Position numbers and translations under genes: made by a program
Shown: one piece after another, positions 25,455 to 34,558 of the stretch
How the letters are laid out: each line of letters opens with the position of its first letter
Position numbering within the stretch: position 1 is the first letter of the stretch
Source: DATADD01 sp046262355
Lineage (GTDB): Bacteria > Actinomycetota > CADDZG01 > WHSQ01
Length of the DNA stretch: 64,000 nt
Reading direction: 5' to 3'
Assembly (NCBI GenBank): GCA_046262355.1
Contig: JBHEMX010000068.1
Span: forward strand, 1 to 64,000
The notes under the pieces: model-generated
What the model was told of the DNA's origin: nothing
What the model saw: the letters and a program-made list of their open reading frames with translations, nothing else
The model's database searches: none

Positions 25455-27020
25455 ATGTACGTGACGGTAAACGACCTGGTCGATGTCCACGCACTCGGCG
25501 TGTCGATGGTGGCCGGGCGCGCGGGCGGCGCCAACCCGATCCGCTTTCCCCACATCTCCGAGCTCGAGGACCCCACGCCGTGGCTCTCCGGCGGCGAGCT
25601 CCTGCTGACCACCGGGATGGGATTGAGCGTCGCCGCCCCGGAGCAGCGCGCCTACATCGAACGGCTCTGCGACGCGCACCTCTCGGGTCTCGGTTTCGGG
25701 ATCGGATTTCGCTTCGACGAGGTCCCCGCGGCCCTGCGAGAGGCGGCCGAGGCGGCGGATTTCCCCGTGCTCGAGGTCCCCTATCCGGTGCCCTTCATCG
25801 CCATCACGGAGGCGATAGCCACGCGCTTGACCGAGGAGCGGCTGAAAGACGCTCAGATGTCCGTCGAGGTGCACGAGCGCCTCACGACGATGATCTCGGA
25901 GGGCGCCGGGCCGGCCGATGTCCTGGACGTCGTGGTGACCCTCGGCGGGGGCTGGGCCCTGCTGTTCGACCTCAAGGGCGACGTCCTCGCCTCGGCCGGC
26001 GCGCCGAACCTCGAGGTTCCCGCGTCCGGCGAGGTCTGGGCCGGGTTGCCGCCCGGGCTGATCCGGCGGCGCGGACCCACCACGGCGTCGGAGGTGAGCC
26101 CGCGCGGCACGCGCGTCGCTCTCGCCGTGCTGGCCGGCAAGCGTCACGAGGCGGTGCTCGTCTTCGGCAAGGAGCGCAAGCTCGATCAGCGTGAGCGCAT
26201 CGTCGTGCGCCACGCGGTCACGGTGCTGGGCCTCTTGCTGGCATCCCGCCGGGCGGTGATCGAGGCGGAGCGCCGCATAGCCGGCGACTTCCTCAACGAC
26301 GCGTTCGCGGCGCGGCTCACGGGACCAGAGCTCGAACGGCGCCTGGAGCTCGTCGGCTTCCGCCGGGGCGCGCCACTCGCGGCGCTCGTCCTCGAGGCGT
26401 CTCCGGAGCTCGATCCCGAGGCCCTCGAAGACCTCGCCTGGGCGACGGACGCCGCTCTCGGCGCGCGCTCCACCGCCGTAAGGACGGCCGTCGTCGCGGG
26501 GCGCGTCGCCGCGCTGATCACACACGAGGACGCGCCCTCCGTGGCGCGTTCGCTCGCCGACGAGGTAACCGGGGGCGCCGGGGAGACCCGGAGGCTGCGG
26601 GTGGGCGTCGGGACCAACGTCGATGCGTCGGACATAAGGAGCTCCTACCTGTCCGCGATCTTCGCCTTGCGCGCGGCCCCGCCCCACTGGTCCGTCGCCT
26701 CTCCCAAGGACCTCGGTGCTTACGGCTTCCTGCTCGGAGCCCAGTCCCGGCCCGTGCTCGAGGGCTTCGTCAACTCCGTGCTGGGATCGCTGATAGAGCG
26801 CGATCGCGCGCGCGCCTCGGACCTGGTCGCCTCGGTGAGGGCCTTCATCGCCAGCGGCGGACGCTGGCAGCAGGGCGCCGATGCGCTCGGCGTCCACCGC
26901 CACACGCTGCGATACCGCGTGCGACAGGCGGAGGAGCTGCTGGGACGGGATCTCTCGTCCGCCGAGGACCGCCTGGAGCTATGGCTGGCGCTCAAGGCAC
27001 ACGAGGTCCTGGACGAGTGA
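25455..27020 (+). CDS. PucR family transcriptional regulator
   Basis: DNA-binding regulator of the PucR family, which commonly controls catabolic operons for purines, GABA or other amines. The N-terminal PucR domain begins at MYVTVNDLVDVHALGVSMVAG and contains ELLLTTGMGL. A GGDEF-like middle region follows. The C-terminus holds the family's HTH, with RWQQGADALGVHRHTLRYRVRQAEELLG near residues 475-500. ATG 25455 is preferred over upstream in-frame starts because similarity begins there. 521 aa. Divergent orientation from gabT and the two importers makes that operon the most likely target. Confidence 0.88.
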   Translation: MYVTVNDLVDVHALGVSMVAGRAGGANPIRFPHISELEDPTPWLSGGELLLTTGMGLSVAAPEQRAYIERLCDAHLSGLGFGIGFRFDEVPAALREAAEAADFPVLEVPYPVPFIAITEAIATRLTEERLKDAQMSVEVHERLTTMISEGAGPADVLDVVVTLGGGWALLFDLKGDVLASAGAPNLEVPASGEVWAGLPPGLIRRRGPTTASEVSPRGTRVALAVLAGKRHEAVLVFGKERKLDQRERIVVRHAVTVLGLLLASRRAVIEAERRIAGDFLNDAFAARLTGPELERRLELVGFRRGAPLAALVLEASPELDPEALEDLAWATDAALGARSTAVRTAVVAGRVAALITHEDAPSVARSLADEVTGGAGETRRLRVGVGTNVDASDIRSSYLSAIFALRAAPPHWSVASPKDLGAYGFLLGAQSRPVLEGFVNSVLGSLIERDRARASDLVASVRAFIASGGRWQQGADALGVHRHTLRYRVRQAEELLGRDLSSAEDRLELWLALKAHEVLDE

Positions 27021-27079
27021 AGCCCTGTGAACCAGACGACGAGGTCTCGACCACCGGCGGCTATCGTTGACGGCCGATC

Positions 27080-28033
27080 ATGACTGAACGCGTGCTCATC
27101 ACCGGGGGGGCTGGGTTCCTCGGCTCGCACCTGTGCGAGCGCTTCCTCGACCGCGGTGCGGATGTGATCTGCCTCGACAACTACCTCACCGGAAGCCACT
27201 CCAACGTCGCCCATCTCGAGGGCCTTGCCGGCTTCACGCTCGTCGAGCACGACATCACCAAGCCTTATTTCCCCCCCGCGCGCCCCACTGCCGTGCTGCA
27301 TTTCGCATCGCCCGCGAGCCCCCCCGCATATCTCGCGAACCCGATACATACGCTCAAGGTGGGCGGCCTCGGCACGCTGCATGCCCTCGGCATAGCCAAG
27401 GATGCGGGGGCTTCGTTCCTGCTTGCGTCGACCTCGGAGATATACGGCGACCCCGAGGTGCGCCCTCAGCCCGAGAGCTACCGCGGGAACGTCTCGACCA
27501 CCGGTCCGCGCGGCGTCTACGACGAAGGCAAGCGCTACTCCGAGGCGCTCACGATGGCGTACCGCCGCGGACACGGCGTCGACACGCGCATCCTGCGCAT
27601 CTTCAACACCTACGGACCGAGGCTCGCGCCCGCCGACGGTAGGGCGGTGCCGAACTTCATCTCGCAAGCGCTGGCGGGTGAGCCGCTGACCGTCTACGGG
27701 GACGGCTCCCAGACGAGGAGCTTCTGCTACGTCGACGACCTGATCGACGGCATCCTTGCCCTGCTGGCCTCGGGCGAGCCGGAGCCGGTCAACCTCGGGA
27801 ATCCGGACGAGCGTTCGATCCTCGAGCTTGCCGAGGCGGTTCTGGTGGCCACGGGAAGCGCCTCCGAGATCGTCTTCGAGGACCTGCCCGAGGACGACCC
27901 CAAGGTGCGGTGCCCCGACATCGCGCGCGCCCGCGCGGTCCTGGGGTGGGCGCCCAAGGTCCCGCTCGAAGAGGGGCTCGCGCGCACGGTGGAGTGGTTC
28001 CGCGCCCGCACCCGAGCGCTCGAGAAGCACTGA
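27080..28033 (+). CDS. UDP-glucuronate decarboxylase-like NAD-dependent epimerase/dehydratase
   Basis: Extended short-chain dehydrogenase acting on a nucleotide sugar, best matched to UDP-xylose synthase. The NAD-binding motif is TGGAGFLGSHLCERF at the N-terminus. The catalytic triad is visible as the TSEIYGDP serine/threonine region and YxxxK in VYDEGKRYSEAL. The UXS-like stretch GPRGVYDEGKRYSEALTMAYRR supports decarboxylase over 4-epimerase. 317 aa from ATG 27080. It lies about 1.8 kb before the heptose-glycan cluster, on the same strand but separated by the helicase gene. Supplying UDP-xylose to that cluster is possible, not shown. Confidence 0.82.
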   Translation: MTERVLITGGAGFLGSHLCERFLDRGADVICLDNYLTGSHSNVAHLEGLAGFTLVEHDITKPYFPPARPTAVLHFASPASPPAYLANPIHTLKVGGLGTLHALGIAKDAGASFLLASTSEIYGDPEVRPQPESYRGNVSTTGPRGVYDEGKRYSEALTMAYRRGHGVDTRILRIFNTYGPRLAPADGRAVPNFISQALAGEPLTVYGDGSQTRSFCYVDDLIDGILALLASGEPEPVNLGNPDERSILELAEAVLVATGSASEIVFEDLPEDDPKVRCPDIARARAVLGWAPKVPLEEGLARTVEWFRARTRALEKH

Positions 28034-28074
28034 ACCGGGGCGTTAGGGCGCTCGTCTCGGGGTAGACCTCGCCC

Positions 28075-29700
28075 GTGGGAGACGAGCAAGCCATCGCGCG
28101 CGTCGCGCGCGACCGGTTCGGCTTCGATGAGCTCAGGCCGGGCCAGGTCGAGGCGATCGAGACGGTGCTGGCGGGGCGCGACACGCTGGTCGTGATGCCG
28201 ACGGGATCCGGGAAGTCGGCGATCTACCAGACCGCCGCGCTCATGCGCAAACAGGCAACGGTGGTCGTGTCGCCTCTGATCGCGCTGCAGCGCGATCAGG
28301 TCGAGTCGATCGAAGAGCACGACGCCGGGGGCGCAGCGGAGGCGAACTCGACCAAGGCGGCGGGCCGGCGACGGGAGGCGTTCGACGATCTCGAGTCCGG
28401 CGACCTCGAGTTCCTCTTCCTCGCGCCCGAGCAGTTCAACAACGAGGACACTGTCGCGAGCCTCCACGCCTCGGACATCTCGTTGTTCGTGGTCGACGAG
28501 GCTCACTGTGTGAGCGCCTGGGGACACGACTTCCGTCCAGACTATCTGCGGCTCGGGACGATCATCGATTCGCTCGGCCACCCGACCGTCGTGGCGCTCA
28601 CCGCGACCGCGTCGCCGCCGGTGCGGCGCGAGATCATCGACCTCCTGCGGATGCGGAAGCCGGCGATCGTGGTGCGGGGGTTCGACCGCCCGAACATCTC
28701 CCTTCGGGTGCGGCGGTTCCACCGCCGCCGGGACAAGCTCGATGCACTCCTGGCCGGGACGGCCGCCGCCGAGGTCCCGGGGATCGTCTACGTCGCGACG
28801 CGGCGCAGCTCCGAGACGATCTCGGCGGCGCTGCGGGACCGAGGCGTGAATGCCGGGCCCTACCACGCCGGCCTCACCCCCAAGCAGAGGACCGCCGTGC
28901 AGGACGCCTTCATGGGCGGGGCCGTCGATGTCGTCGTGGCGACGGTCGCCTTCGGGATGGGCATCGACAAGTCCGACGTCCGTTTCGTGTTCCATCACGA
29001 CATCCCGGACTCCGTGGACTCCCTCTATCAGGAGCTGGGGCGCGCCGGGCGCGACGGCGCGCCGGCCCAGGCGGTCCTCTTCTACCGCCAGGAGGATCTC
29101 GGCCTGCGGCGGTTCTTCGCGTCGGGCGGCATGCTCGGGCTCGACCAGCTCCGAGACGTCGTCGACGCGGTCAACGCGCGCGCCGAGGTCGTGAGCGCGA
29201 ACGACCTCCGGAAGGACGTCGGTCTGTCCCAGTCCAAGCTCACCACCGCGATCGGTCTGCTCGAGAAGGTCGGTGCGGTCCACGTGCTCCCGGGCGGAGG
29301 GGTGCAGCCGAGCTCGAGGGCCGGCGATCCCGAGACCGCCGCGGCGGATGCGGCCAAGGGAGAAGAGATCCGCCAGGAGGTGGACCGGTCACGCATCGAG
29401 ATGGTGCGTGGCTATGCAGAGACGCGCGACTGCAGGCGGCAGTTCCTGCTCAACTACTTCGGCGAGAGCTTCGATGACCCTTGCGGCAACTGCGACAACT
29501 GTCGTGCGGGCTCGACCGTCGAGGAGCGGGATGCCGCCGTCTGGCCGGCGGGGAGCCGCGTCGTCCACACATCGTGGGGCGAGGGAGAGGTGATGCGCTA
29601 CGAGGGCGGCAAGGTCGTCGTGTTGTTCGACGAGAAGGGCTACAAGACGCTCTCGATCGCGGCGGCGGCAGAGAGGGGGATCCTGACGGGGCTCGATTAG
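28075..29700 (+). CDS. RecQ-like ATP-dependent DNA helicase with an atypical C-terminus
   Basis: Superfamily 2 3'-5' helicase of the RecQ group. Motif I is MPTGSGKSAIYQ, motif II DEAHCVSAWGHDF, motif III ALTATASPPVR and motif VI QELGRAGRDG. The zinc-binding module is CRRQFLLNYFGESFDDPCGNC plus DNC, with all four cysteines. Instead of an HRDC domain, the protein ends in a small beta-barrel-like segment (VVHTSWGEGEVMRYEGGKVVVLF), similar to the CarD/UvrD-tail type. The start is GTG 28075. 541 aa, slightly short for RecQ. It probably works in recombination or repair. Confidence 0.88.
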   Translation: MGDEQAIARVARDRFGFDELRPGQVEAIETVLAGRDTLVVMPTGSGKSAIYQTAALMRKQATVVVSPLIALQRDQVESIEEHDAGGAAEANSTKAAGRRREAFDDLESGDLEFLFLAPEQFNNEDTVASLHASDISLFVVDEAHCVSAWGHDFRPDYLRLGTIIDSLGHPTVVALTATASPPVRREIIDLLRMRKPAIVVRGFDRPNISLRVRRFHRRRDKLDALLAGTAAAEVPGIVYVATRRSSETISAALRDRGVNAGPYHAGLTPKQRTAVQDAFMGGAVDVVVATVAFGMGIDKSDVRFVFHHDIPDSVDSLYQELGRAGRDGAPAQAVLFYRQEDLGLRRFFASGGMLGLDQLRDVVDAVNARAEVVSANDLRKDVGLSQSKLTTAIGLLEKVGAVHVLPGGGVQPSSRAGDPETAAADAAKGEEIRQEVDRSRIEMVRGYAETRDCRRQFLLNYFGESFDDPCGNCDNCRAGSTVEERDAAVWPAGSRVVHTSWGEGEVMRYEGGKVVVLFDEKGYKTLSIAAAAERGILTGLD

Positions 29701-29835
29701 CTCGTGCCCGTACTGCTTCACTGAGAAGATGTCTGCGGACAGGCGTCGCTTCCCAGCCTTGCCGAAAAGATGAGAGAAGAGGTCCCGGTGACGGTTTCGT
29801 GACCGTCGCGCTCGGGTAACCTCGGAGCCCGGATG

Positions 29836-29865
29836 GAGCGCCCTTTGGGGGGTGCGCGGGCGCTC
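29836..29865 (+). promoter_or_regulatory. GAGCGCCC/GGGCGCTC hairpin in the carbamoyltransferase leader
   Basis: A perfect 8-bp inverted repeat with a 14-base loop lies about 30 bases before the TTG start, after a smaller GACGGT/ACCGTC dyad at 29790-29807. No U-tract follows, so it is not a classical terminator. It may be an attenuator, a stabilising leader structure or an operator for the heptose cluster promoter. It matches no riboswitch class I know. Confidence 0.35.
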
Positions 29866-29896
29866 TCATTCCCTTCAGGCTCGAGGGGGTCCTTCC

Positions 29897-31546
29897 TTGG
29901 CACGTGTGCTCGGCCTCAACGGCGTATTCCATGACCCCGCCGCCGCTCTGGTGGTGGACGGTCGGATCGTCGCGGCAGCGGAGGAGGAGCGCTTCAATCG
30001 CCGCAAGCACGGCAAGGCGCCCGTGCCGTTCTCCACCTGGGAGCTCCCCGAGCAGGCGGCCGCCTGGTGCCTCGAGCGGGGGGGCGTCGCGCCCGAGGAT
30101 CTCGACGCGGTTGCCTACTCGTACGACCCGGAGCTCGCCGAGGCGCCCGGTCCGGACCTCACCGTCAACGAGTGGGAGGGGCTGAGGACGCTCTATGCGC
30201 GCCGGGCCCCTCTGTTCCTGCACGCGGCGCTCGGGGGACTCGACCCCGCGATCGTGCGCTTCGTTCCCCACCACGTGGCTCATGCCGCGTCGGCCTACCT
30301 CGGCGCGCCGTACCCGTCGTCCGCGGTCATGGTGCTGGACGGGCGCGGCGAGCGCACCTCGTACCTAGCGGGGAGGTGGACCGGCGAGCAGCTCGAGGTG
30401 CTCGCCACACAGTCGCTCCCGCACTCGCTCGGGCTGATGTACGAGGAGGTCACCGAGCACCTCGGCTTCCGGCGCTCGTCCGACGAGTACAAGGTCATGG
30501 CCCTGGCCTCCTACGGGAAGCCGACCCGGCTGGCCGACCTCCGTCGCCTCGTGGCGTCCGCGGGGGACGGTGGCTTCCGCGTCGAGCCGATCGAGTGGGA
30601 CACGTTGGTCAAGCGCCGGAGTTCCGGCGAGGAGTGGGACCCGGAGCACGCCGACCTCGCCGCGAGCGTGCAGGTCCGTCTCCAAGAGGTCTTGCTCGAG
30701 CTGGCCCGGTGGCTGCACGAGCGGAGCGGCGAGAGCTCCCTCGCGATGGCCGGTGGCGTTGCGCTCAACTGCGTGGCGAACTCCATCCTCGCGCGCGAGG
30801 GACCGTTCGAGCGCATCTGGGTGCAGCCGGCCGCGGGGGATGCGGGCACCGCCCTCGGGGGGGCGATGTTCCTCGCCCACGAGCTCGGCGACGTCGTGGA
30901 GCCCATGGGCACCGCCGCGCTGGGGCGGTCGTGGACCGATGATGAGCTCGAGCGCCGGCTCGAGGCCGCCGGCGTCGCCTACGAACGCCCCGCGGATGTG
31001 GCCGAGGCGGTGGCGGAGGTGCTCGCAAGCAACGGCGTGGTCGCCTGGTATCAGGGGCGCAGCGAGTGGGGACCGCGCGCGCTCGGCCACCGCAGCCTGC
31101 TCGCCAACCCGACGCGGTCGCGGAACCTCGAGCGTCTGAACGACATCAAAGGCCGCGAGCAGTTCCGCCCGGTCGCTCCGATGGTGTCGGTGGAGCGGGC
31201 GGCGGAGATCTTCGAGGGACCGCTGCCGAGCCCGTACATGCTCTTCACCCACGATGTGCGTCCCGGCTGGGCCGAACGGATCCCGGCGGTCGTCCACGTC
31301 GACGGGACCGCGCGCATCCAAACGGTCGACCCGGACGACGAGCCGCTCGTGGCGCGCCTGCTGGCGGCGTTCGAGCGCCGCACCGGCGTCCCCGTGGTCG
31401 TCAACACGAGCCTGAACACGGCCGGACGGCCGATGGTGGACGACCCGCGCGACGCGCTCGAGTGTTTCGGCTCCTCGCCGGTGGACGCGCTCGCTCTCGG
31501 CCCCTTCCTCGTGAGGCGCTCGGCGCCGGCCGCCGCGCCGCGATGA
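29897..31546 (+). CDS. NodU/CmcH family carbamoyltransferase
   Basis: Transfers a carbamoyl group from carbamoyl phosphate, through a carbamoyl-adenylate, to a hydroxyl, commonly on a sugar. The N-terminal Kae1-like domain has HHVAHAASAYLGAPY with the metal-binding histidines and VMVLDGRGE. The C-terminal domain has WYQGRSEWGPRALGHRS and VVVNTSLNT, both family hallmarks. The TTG at 29897 is chosen because GAGGGGG precedes it by about eight bases and the conserved VLGLNGVFHDPAAAL starts right there. 549 aa. It is the first gene of the heptose-glycan cluster and overlaps the GT2 gene as ATGA, so the acceptor is probably a heptosyl or other sugar. Confidence 0.88.
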   Translation: MARVLGLNGVFHDPAAALVVDGRIVAAAEEERFNRRKHGKAPVPFSTWELPEQAAAWCLERGGVAPEDLDAVAYSYDPELAEAPGPDLTVNEWEGLRTLYARRAPLFLHAALGGLDPAIVRFVPHHVAHAASAYLGAPYPSSAVMVLDGRGERTSYLAGRWTGEQLEVLATQSLPHSLGLMYEEVTEHLGFRRSSDEYKVMALASYGKPTRLADLRRLVASAGDGGFRVEPIEWDTLVKRRSSGEEWDPEHADLAASVQVRLQEVLLELARWLHERSGESSLAMAGGVALNCVANSILAREGPFERIWVQPAAGDAGTALGGAMFLAHELGDVVEPMGTAALGRSWTDDELERRLEAAGVAYERPADVAEAVAEVLASNGVVAWYQGRSEWGPRALGHRSLLANPTRSRNLERLNDIKGREQFRPVAPMVSVERAAEIFEGPLPSPYMLFTHDVRPGWAERIPAVVHVDGTARIQTVDPDDEPLVARLLAAFERRTGVPVVVNTSLNTAGRPMVDDPRDALECFGSSPVDALALGPFLVRRSAPAAAPR

Positions 31547-32610
31547 GGCGGCCGCCGGCGTTCGACGTCGTCGTGCCGAGCGCGGGCAGGCCGTCGCTGC
31601 GGCGGCTCCTGAGCGCGCTCATGGATGGCGAGGGCCCGCCTCCGGGGCGCGTGATCGTGGTCCTCGACGGGGGCGCGACGCTCGACGAGAGCCTCCCCTC
31701 CCGGCCGGGGTCGAGGGTCGAGGTGCTCAACAGCGCCGCGCGCGGACCGGCCGCGGCGCGCAACCTGGGCTGGCGCTCCGCCGACGCCGAATGGGTGGCG
31801 TTCCTCGACGACGACGTCGTGCCTCCCGCCGACTGGCGGGCGCGCCTCGCGCTCGACCTCTCCGGCGCGACGAGCGAGGTCGGCGGCAGTCAGGGTCGGA
31901 TCCGCGTTCCACTGCCCTCGGGACGCCGCCCGACCGACTGGGAGCGAAACGTGAAGGGCCTCGAGAAGGCGCGCTGGGCGACGGCCGACATGGCCTACCG
32001 ACGATCGGTGCTGGCGGAGGTGGGGGGCTTCGACGAGCGCTTCCCGCGCGCTTACCGGGAGGACGCGGACCTCGGGTTGCGGGTGATCCGGGCCGGGCAC
32101 GGCATCGCGCAGGGGCGGCGCTGGGTCGAGCACCCGGTGCGTCGGGCCGGGTTCTGGACGAGCGTGCGCCTCCAGGCCGGCAACGCCGACGACGCGCTCA
32201 TGCACGCGCTGCACGGAGCGAGCTGGCGCGCCGCGGCGGAGGTCCCCGGGGGTCGCCGGCCCCGCCACCTCGCAACCACGGCCGCGGCCCTGGTCGCGCT
32301 CGCCGGCCGGGCGGCGGGCGCCCCGGTGGTGGCGCGCGGCGGAGCCGGACTGTGGGGCGCGGGCGTGGCCGAGCTCGCGTGGAGCCGCATATCGTCCGGC
32401 CCGCGCGTTCCCGGGGAGGTACTCCGGATGACCGCGACGAGCGCCGTGCTGCCGCTCGCGGCGAGCGCGCAGTGGCTCGCCGGCTGGGCGCGCCTGCCGC
32501 TCACGCTCCGGCGCGCCGGGCCCCGAGCAACGCCGGCCGACTCGTTCGGCGCGCCCGCCGAGGCGGCCGCGGGCTCGTTCGGCGCGCCACCCGAGGCGGC
32601 CGCGCGGTGA
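31543..32610 (+). CDS. Family 2 glycosyltransferase
   Basis: GT-A fold glycosyltransferase that moves a sugar from a nucleotide donor. The N-terminus is VVVPSAGRPSLRRLLSAL; the donor/metal-binding DxD region reads VAFLDDDVVPPADW; the later ED motif is YREDADLGLRVIRAGH. A C-terminal region with a few hydrophobic stretches (ATTAAALVALAGRAAG, TATSAVLPLAASAQWLAG) suggests membrane association. The end is low-complexity, with SFGAPAEAAA twice. ATG 31543 overlaps the carbamoyltransferase stop as ATGA. A longer frame upstream runs through the previous gene and is rejected. 355 aa. Acceptor and sugar are unknown. Confidence 0.85.
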   Translation: MRRPPAFDVVVPSAGRPSLRRLLSALMDGEGPPPGRVIVVLDGGATLDESLPSRPGSRVEVLNSAARGPAAARNLGWRSADAEWVAFLDDDVVPPADWRARLALDLSGATSEVGGSQGRIRVPLPSGRRPTDWERNVKGLEKARWATADMAYRRSVLAEVGGFDERFPRAYREDADLGLRVIRAGHGIAQGRRWVEHPVRRAGFWTSVRLQAGNADDALMHALHGASWRAAAEVPGGRRPRHLATTAAALVALAGRAAGAPVVARGGAGLWGAGVAELAWSRISSGPRVPGEVLRMTATSAVLPLAASAQWLAGWARLPLTLRRAGPRATPADSFGAPAEAAAGSFGAPPEAAAR

Positions 32611-33545
32611 ACGTGCTGCTGTGGCACGTGCACGGGTCGTGGACCACCTCCTTCGTGCAGGGCGGGCACCGCTACCTCATCCCGACGCTGCCCCGACGAG
32701 GTCCCGACGGCCTCGGGCGCGCCGCAACCTGGAACTGGCCCGACTCGGCGATCGAGGTGACGCCCGCCGAGGCGGCCGAGGCCACCGTCGAGGCGGTCGT
32801 CCTCCAGCGACCCCACGAGCTCGACGGCCTCGCCGAGCGCTGGCTGGGCGGGCGGCGGCCGGGCCGCGACGTGCCTGCGATCTACCTCGAGCACAATGCC
32901 CCTCAGGGGCGGATCGCCGACATGCGCCATCCCGCCGCCGACCGCGACGACCTCCTGCTCGTGCACGTGACCCACTTCAACTCGCTCTTCTGGAACGCCG
33001 GCTCGACCGCAACAACCGTGGTGGAGCACGGCATCGTGGACCCGGGCTACCGCTACCGCGGCAACCTGGAGCGCGCCGCGGTCGCCGTCAACGAGCCGGT
33101 CCGGCGCGGGCGCGTCACGGGGACGGACCTCCTCGACGTGTTCGCCTCGGTTGTGCCCCTCGACCTCTTCGGCATCGGGGCCGGGGCCCTCGGAGGCACC
33201 GAGGACCCGCCCCAGCAGGCCCTGCACGACGCGCTGGTGCAGCGTCGCATCTACCTCCATCCGATCCGGTGGACCTCACTGGGGCTGTCGCTGCTCGAGG
33301 CGATGCACCTCGGCATGCCCATCGTGGCGCTCGCGACCACCGAGGTGACCGAGGCCGTTCCTCCGGAGGCGGGGGTCGTGTCGAACCGTTTCGAGGTCCT
33401 GCTCGAGTCCCTGCGGAGGCTGTGCCGCGACCCGGAGGAGGCGCGCCTGCGGGGCAAGGCCGCGCGCGAGGCGGCGCTGGCACGCTACGGGCTCGGTCGC
33501 TTCCTGGCCGGATGGGACGACGTCTTGGGGCGGGTGTGCCGGTGA
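32607..33545 (+). CDS. Glycosyltransferase, GT-B type
   Basis: Probable glycosyltransferase related to family 1/4 enzymes. The C-terminal half carries the donor-binding region of the GT-B fold: RRIYLHPIRWTSLGLSLLEAMHLGMPIVALATTE, matching the E-x7-E style motif. The N-terminal half starts MNVLLWHVHGSWTTSFVQGGH and includes YLEHNAPQGRIADMRHP. GTG 32607 overlaps the GT2 stop as GTGA. 312 aa, shorter than most GT4 enzymes. Located inside the heptose cluster between GT2 and GT9. Donor and acceptor cannot be told. Confidence 0.78.
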   Translation: MNVLLWHVHGSWTTSFVQGGHRYLIPTLPRRGPDGLGRAATWNWPDSAIEVTPAEAAEATVEAVVLQRPHELDGLAERWLGGRRPGRDVPAIYLEHNAPQGRIADMRHPAADRDDLLLVHVTHFNSLFWNAGSTATTVVEHGIVDPGYRYRGNLERAAVAVNEPVRRGRVTGTDLLDVFASVVPLDLFGIGAGALGGTEDPPQQALHDALVQRRIYLHPIRWTSLGLSLLEAMHLGMPIVALATTEVTEAVPPEAGVVSNRFEVLLESLRRLCRDPEEARLRGKAAREAALARYGLGRFLAGWDDVLGRVCR

Positions 33546-34558
33546 GCCGCAGAGCGCCACCCGTGCTGCTCGCGTATCGCGCGCTCGGCCTCGGCGACCT
33601 GCTCACGGCGGTCCCGGCGCTGCGTGCTCTGGCCGACGCCTTCGCCGGCCACCGGCGCGTCCTTGCGGCTCCGCAGGCGCTGGCGCCGCTCGCACTGGGC
33701 GTCGGCGTCGTCGACGAGGTGATCGATGCACGGCCGTTCGCTCCGCTGCCCGTCGTGGGCGGTCTCGACGTTGCCGTGAACCTCCCCGGCAACGGTCTCG
33801 ACGTTGCCGTGAACCTCCACGGCAGGGGACCGCAGAGCCACCGTGTCCTCCTGGCCGCAGAGCCCCGGCGCCTGATCGCGTTCGCGCACCATGACGTCGC
33901 CGCGTCTCGAGGCGGCCCGCGCTGGCGCGCCGATGAGCACGAGGTCGGGCGCTGGTGCCGCTTGCTCGAGGAGTCCGGCGTGCCCGCGGATCCGCGGCGC
34001 CTCGACATCGACCCACCGGCGCGGCCGGCGCCGCCCGCGGCGCGCGCGGCGGTGCTGATCCATCCCGGGGCGGCGAGCCCCGCGCGCCGGTGGCCGGTAA
34101 CACGTTGGGCCACCGTCGCACGCGCCCTGCGTGTGCGCGGCAAGACGGTGGTGGTGAGCGGCGGACGCAACGAGATCGCGCTTGCGCACTCGCTCGCGGG
34201 GGCCGCCGGCCTGCCGCGAGCCTGCGTGCTGGCGGGCGCCACCGACGTGCTCGACCTCGCCGCCCCGGTGGCCGCCGCCGACGCCGTGCTCTGTGGGGAC
34301 ACGGGGGTCGCCCACCTCGCCACGGCCCTCGGCACGCCGTCGGTCGTGCTGTTCGGCCCGAGCTCGCCCGGCGCATGGGGCCCGCCTCCGGACCGGCGCC
34401 GGCACCGCGTGCTGTGGTCGCGACGCACGGGAGATCCGCATGGCTCGGAGATCGATCGGGGGCTCCTGGCGATCACCGAGGGGGACGTACTCGAGGCGCT
34501 CGAGCAACTCGAGAGCGAAAGCCATCTGGTCGGCGCCCGGCCGGGAGGAGCCGCATGA
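33542..34558 (+). CDS. Family 9 glycosyltransferase (heptosyltransferase-like), first of two
   Basis: GT9 enzymes include WaaC/WaaF heptosyltransferases that use ADP-heptose. Features: N-terminal LLAYRALGLGDLLTAVPALRAL, central VLIHPGAASPARRWPVTRWA and C-terminal CGDTGVAHLATALGTPSVVLFGPSSP. GTG 33542 overlaps the previous stop as GTGA. An in-frame 33-bp duplication gives two adjacent copies of GLDVAVNLxGx near residues 74-95. 338 aa. With HldE and GmhA downstream in the same coupled run, heptose transfer is the best guess. Confidence 0.85.
   Translation: MSRRAPPVLLAYRALGLGDLLTAVPALRALADAFAGHRRVLAAPQALAPLALGVGVVDEVIDARPFAPLPVVGGLDVAVNLPGNGLDVAVNLHGRGPQSHRVLLAAEPRRLIAFAHHDVAASRGGPRWRADEHEVGRWCRLLEESGVPADPRRLDIDPPARPAPPAARAAVLIHPGAASPARRWPVTRWATVARALRVRGKTVVVSGGRNEIALAHSLAGAAGLPRACVLAGATDVLDLAAPVAAADAVLCGDTGVAHLATALGTPSVVLFGPSSPGAWGPPPDRRRHRVLWSRRTGDPHGSEIDRGLLAITEGDVLEALEQLESESHLVGARPGGAA

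Noticed and set aside
24103..25464. Plus-strand open frame opposite gabT
   Set aside because: It is antisense to a well-conserved aminotransferase; its product is Arg/His/Asp/Val-rich with no domain.
31066..31542. N-terminal extension of the GT2 protein
   Set aside because: It lies within the carbamoyltransferase gene in another frame; the ATGA junction at 31543 and the family start argue for the short form.
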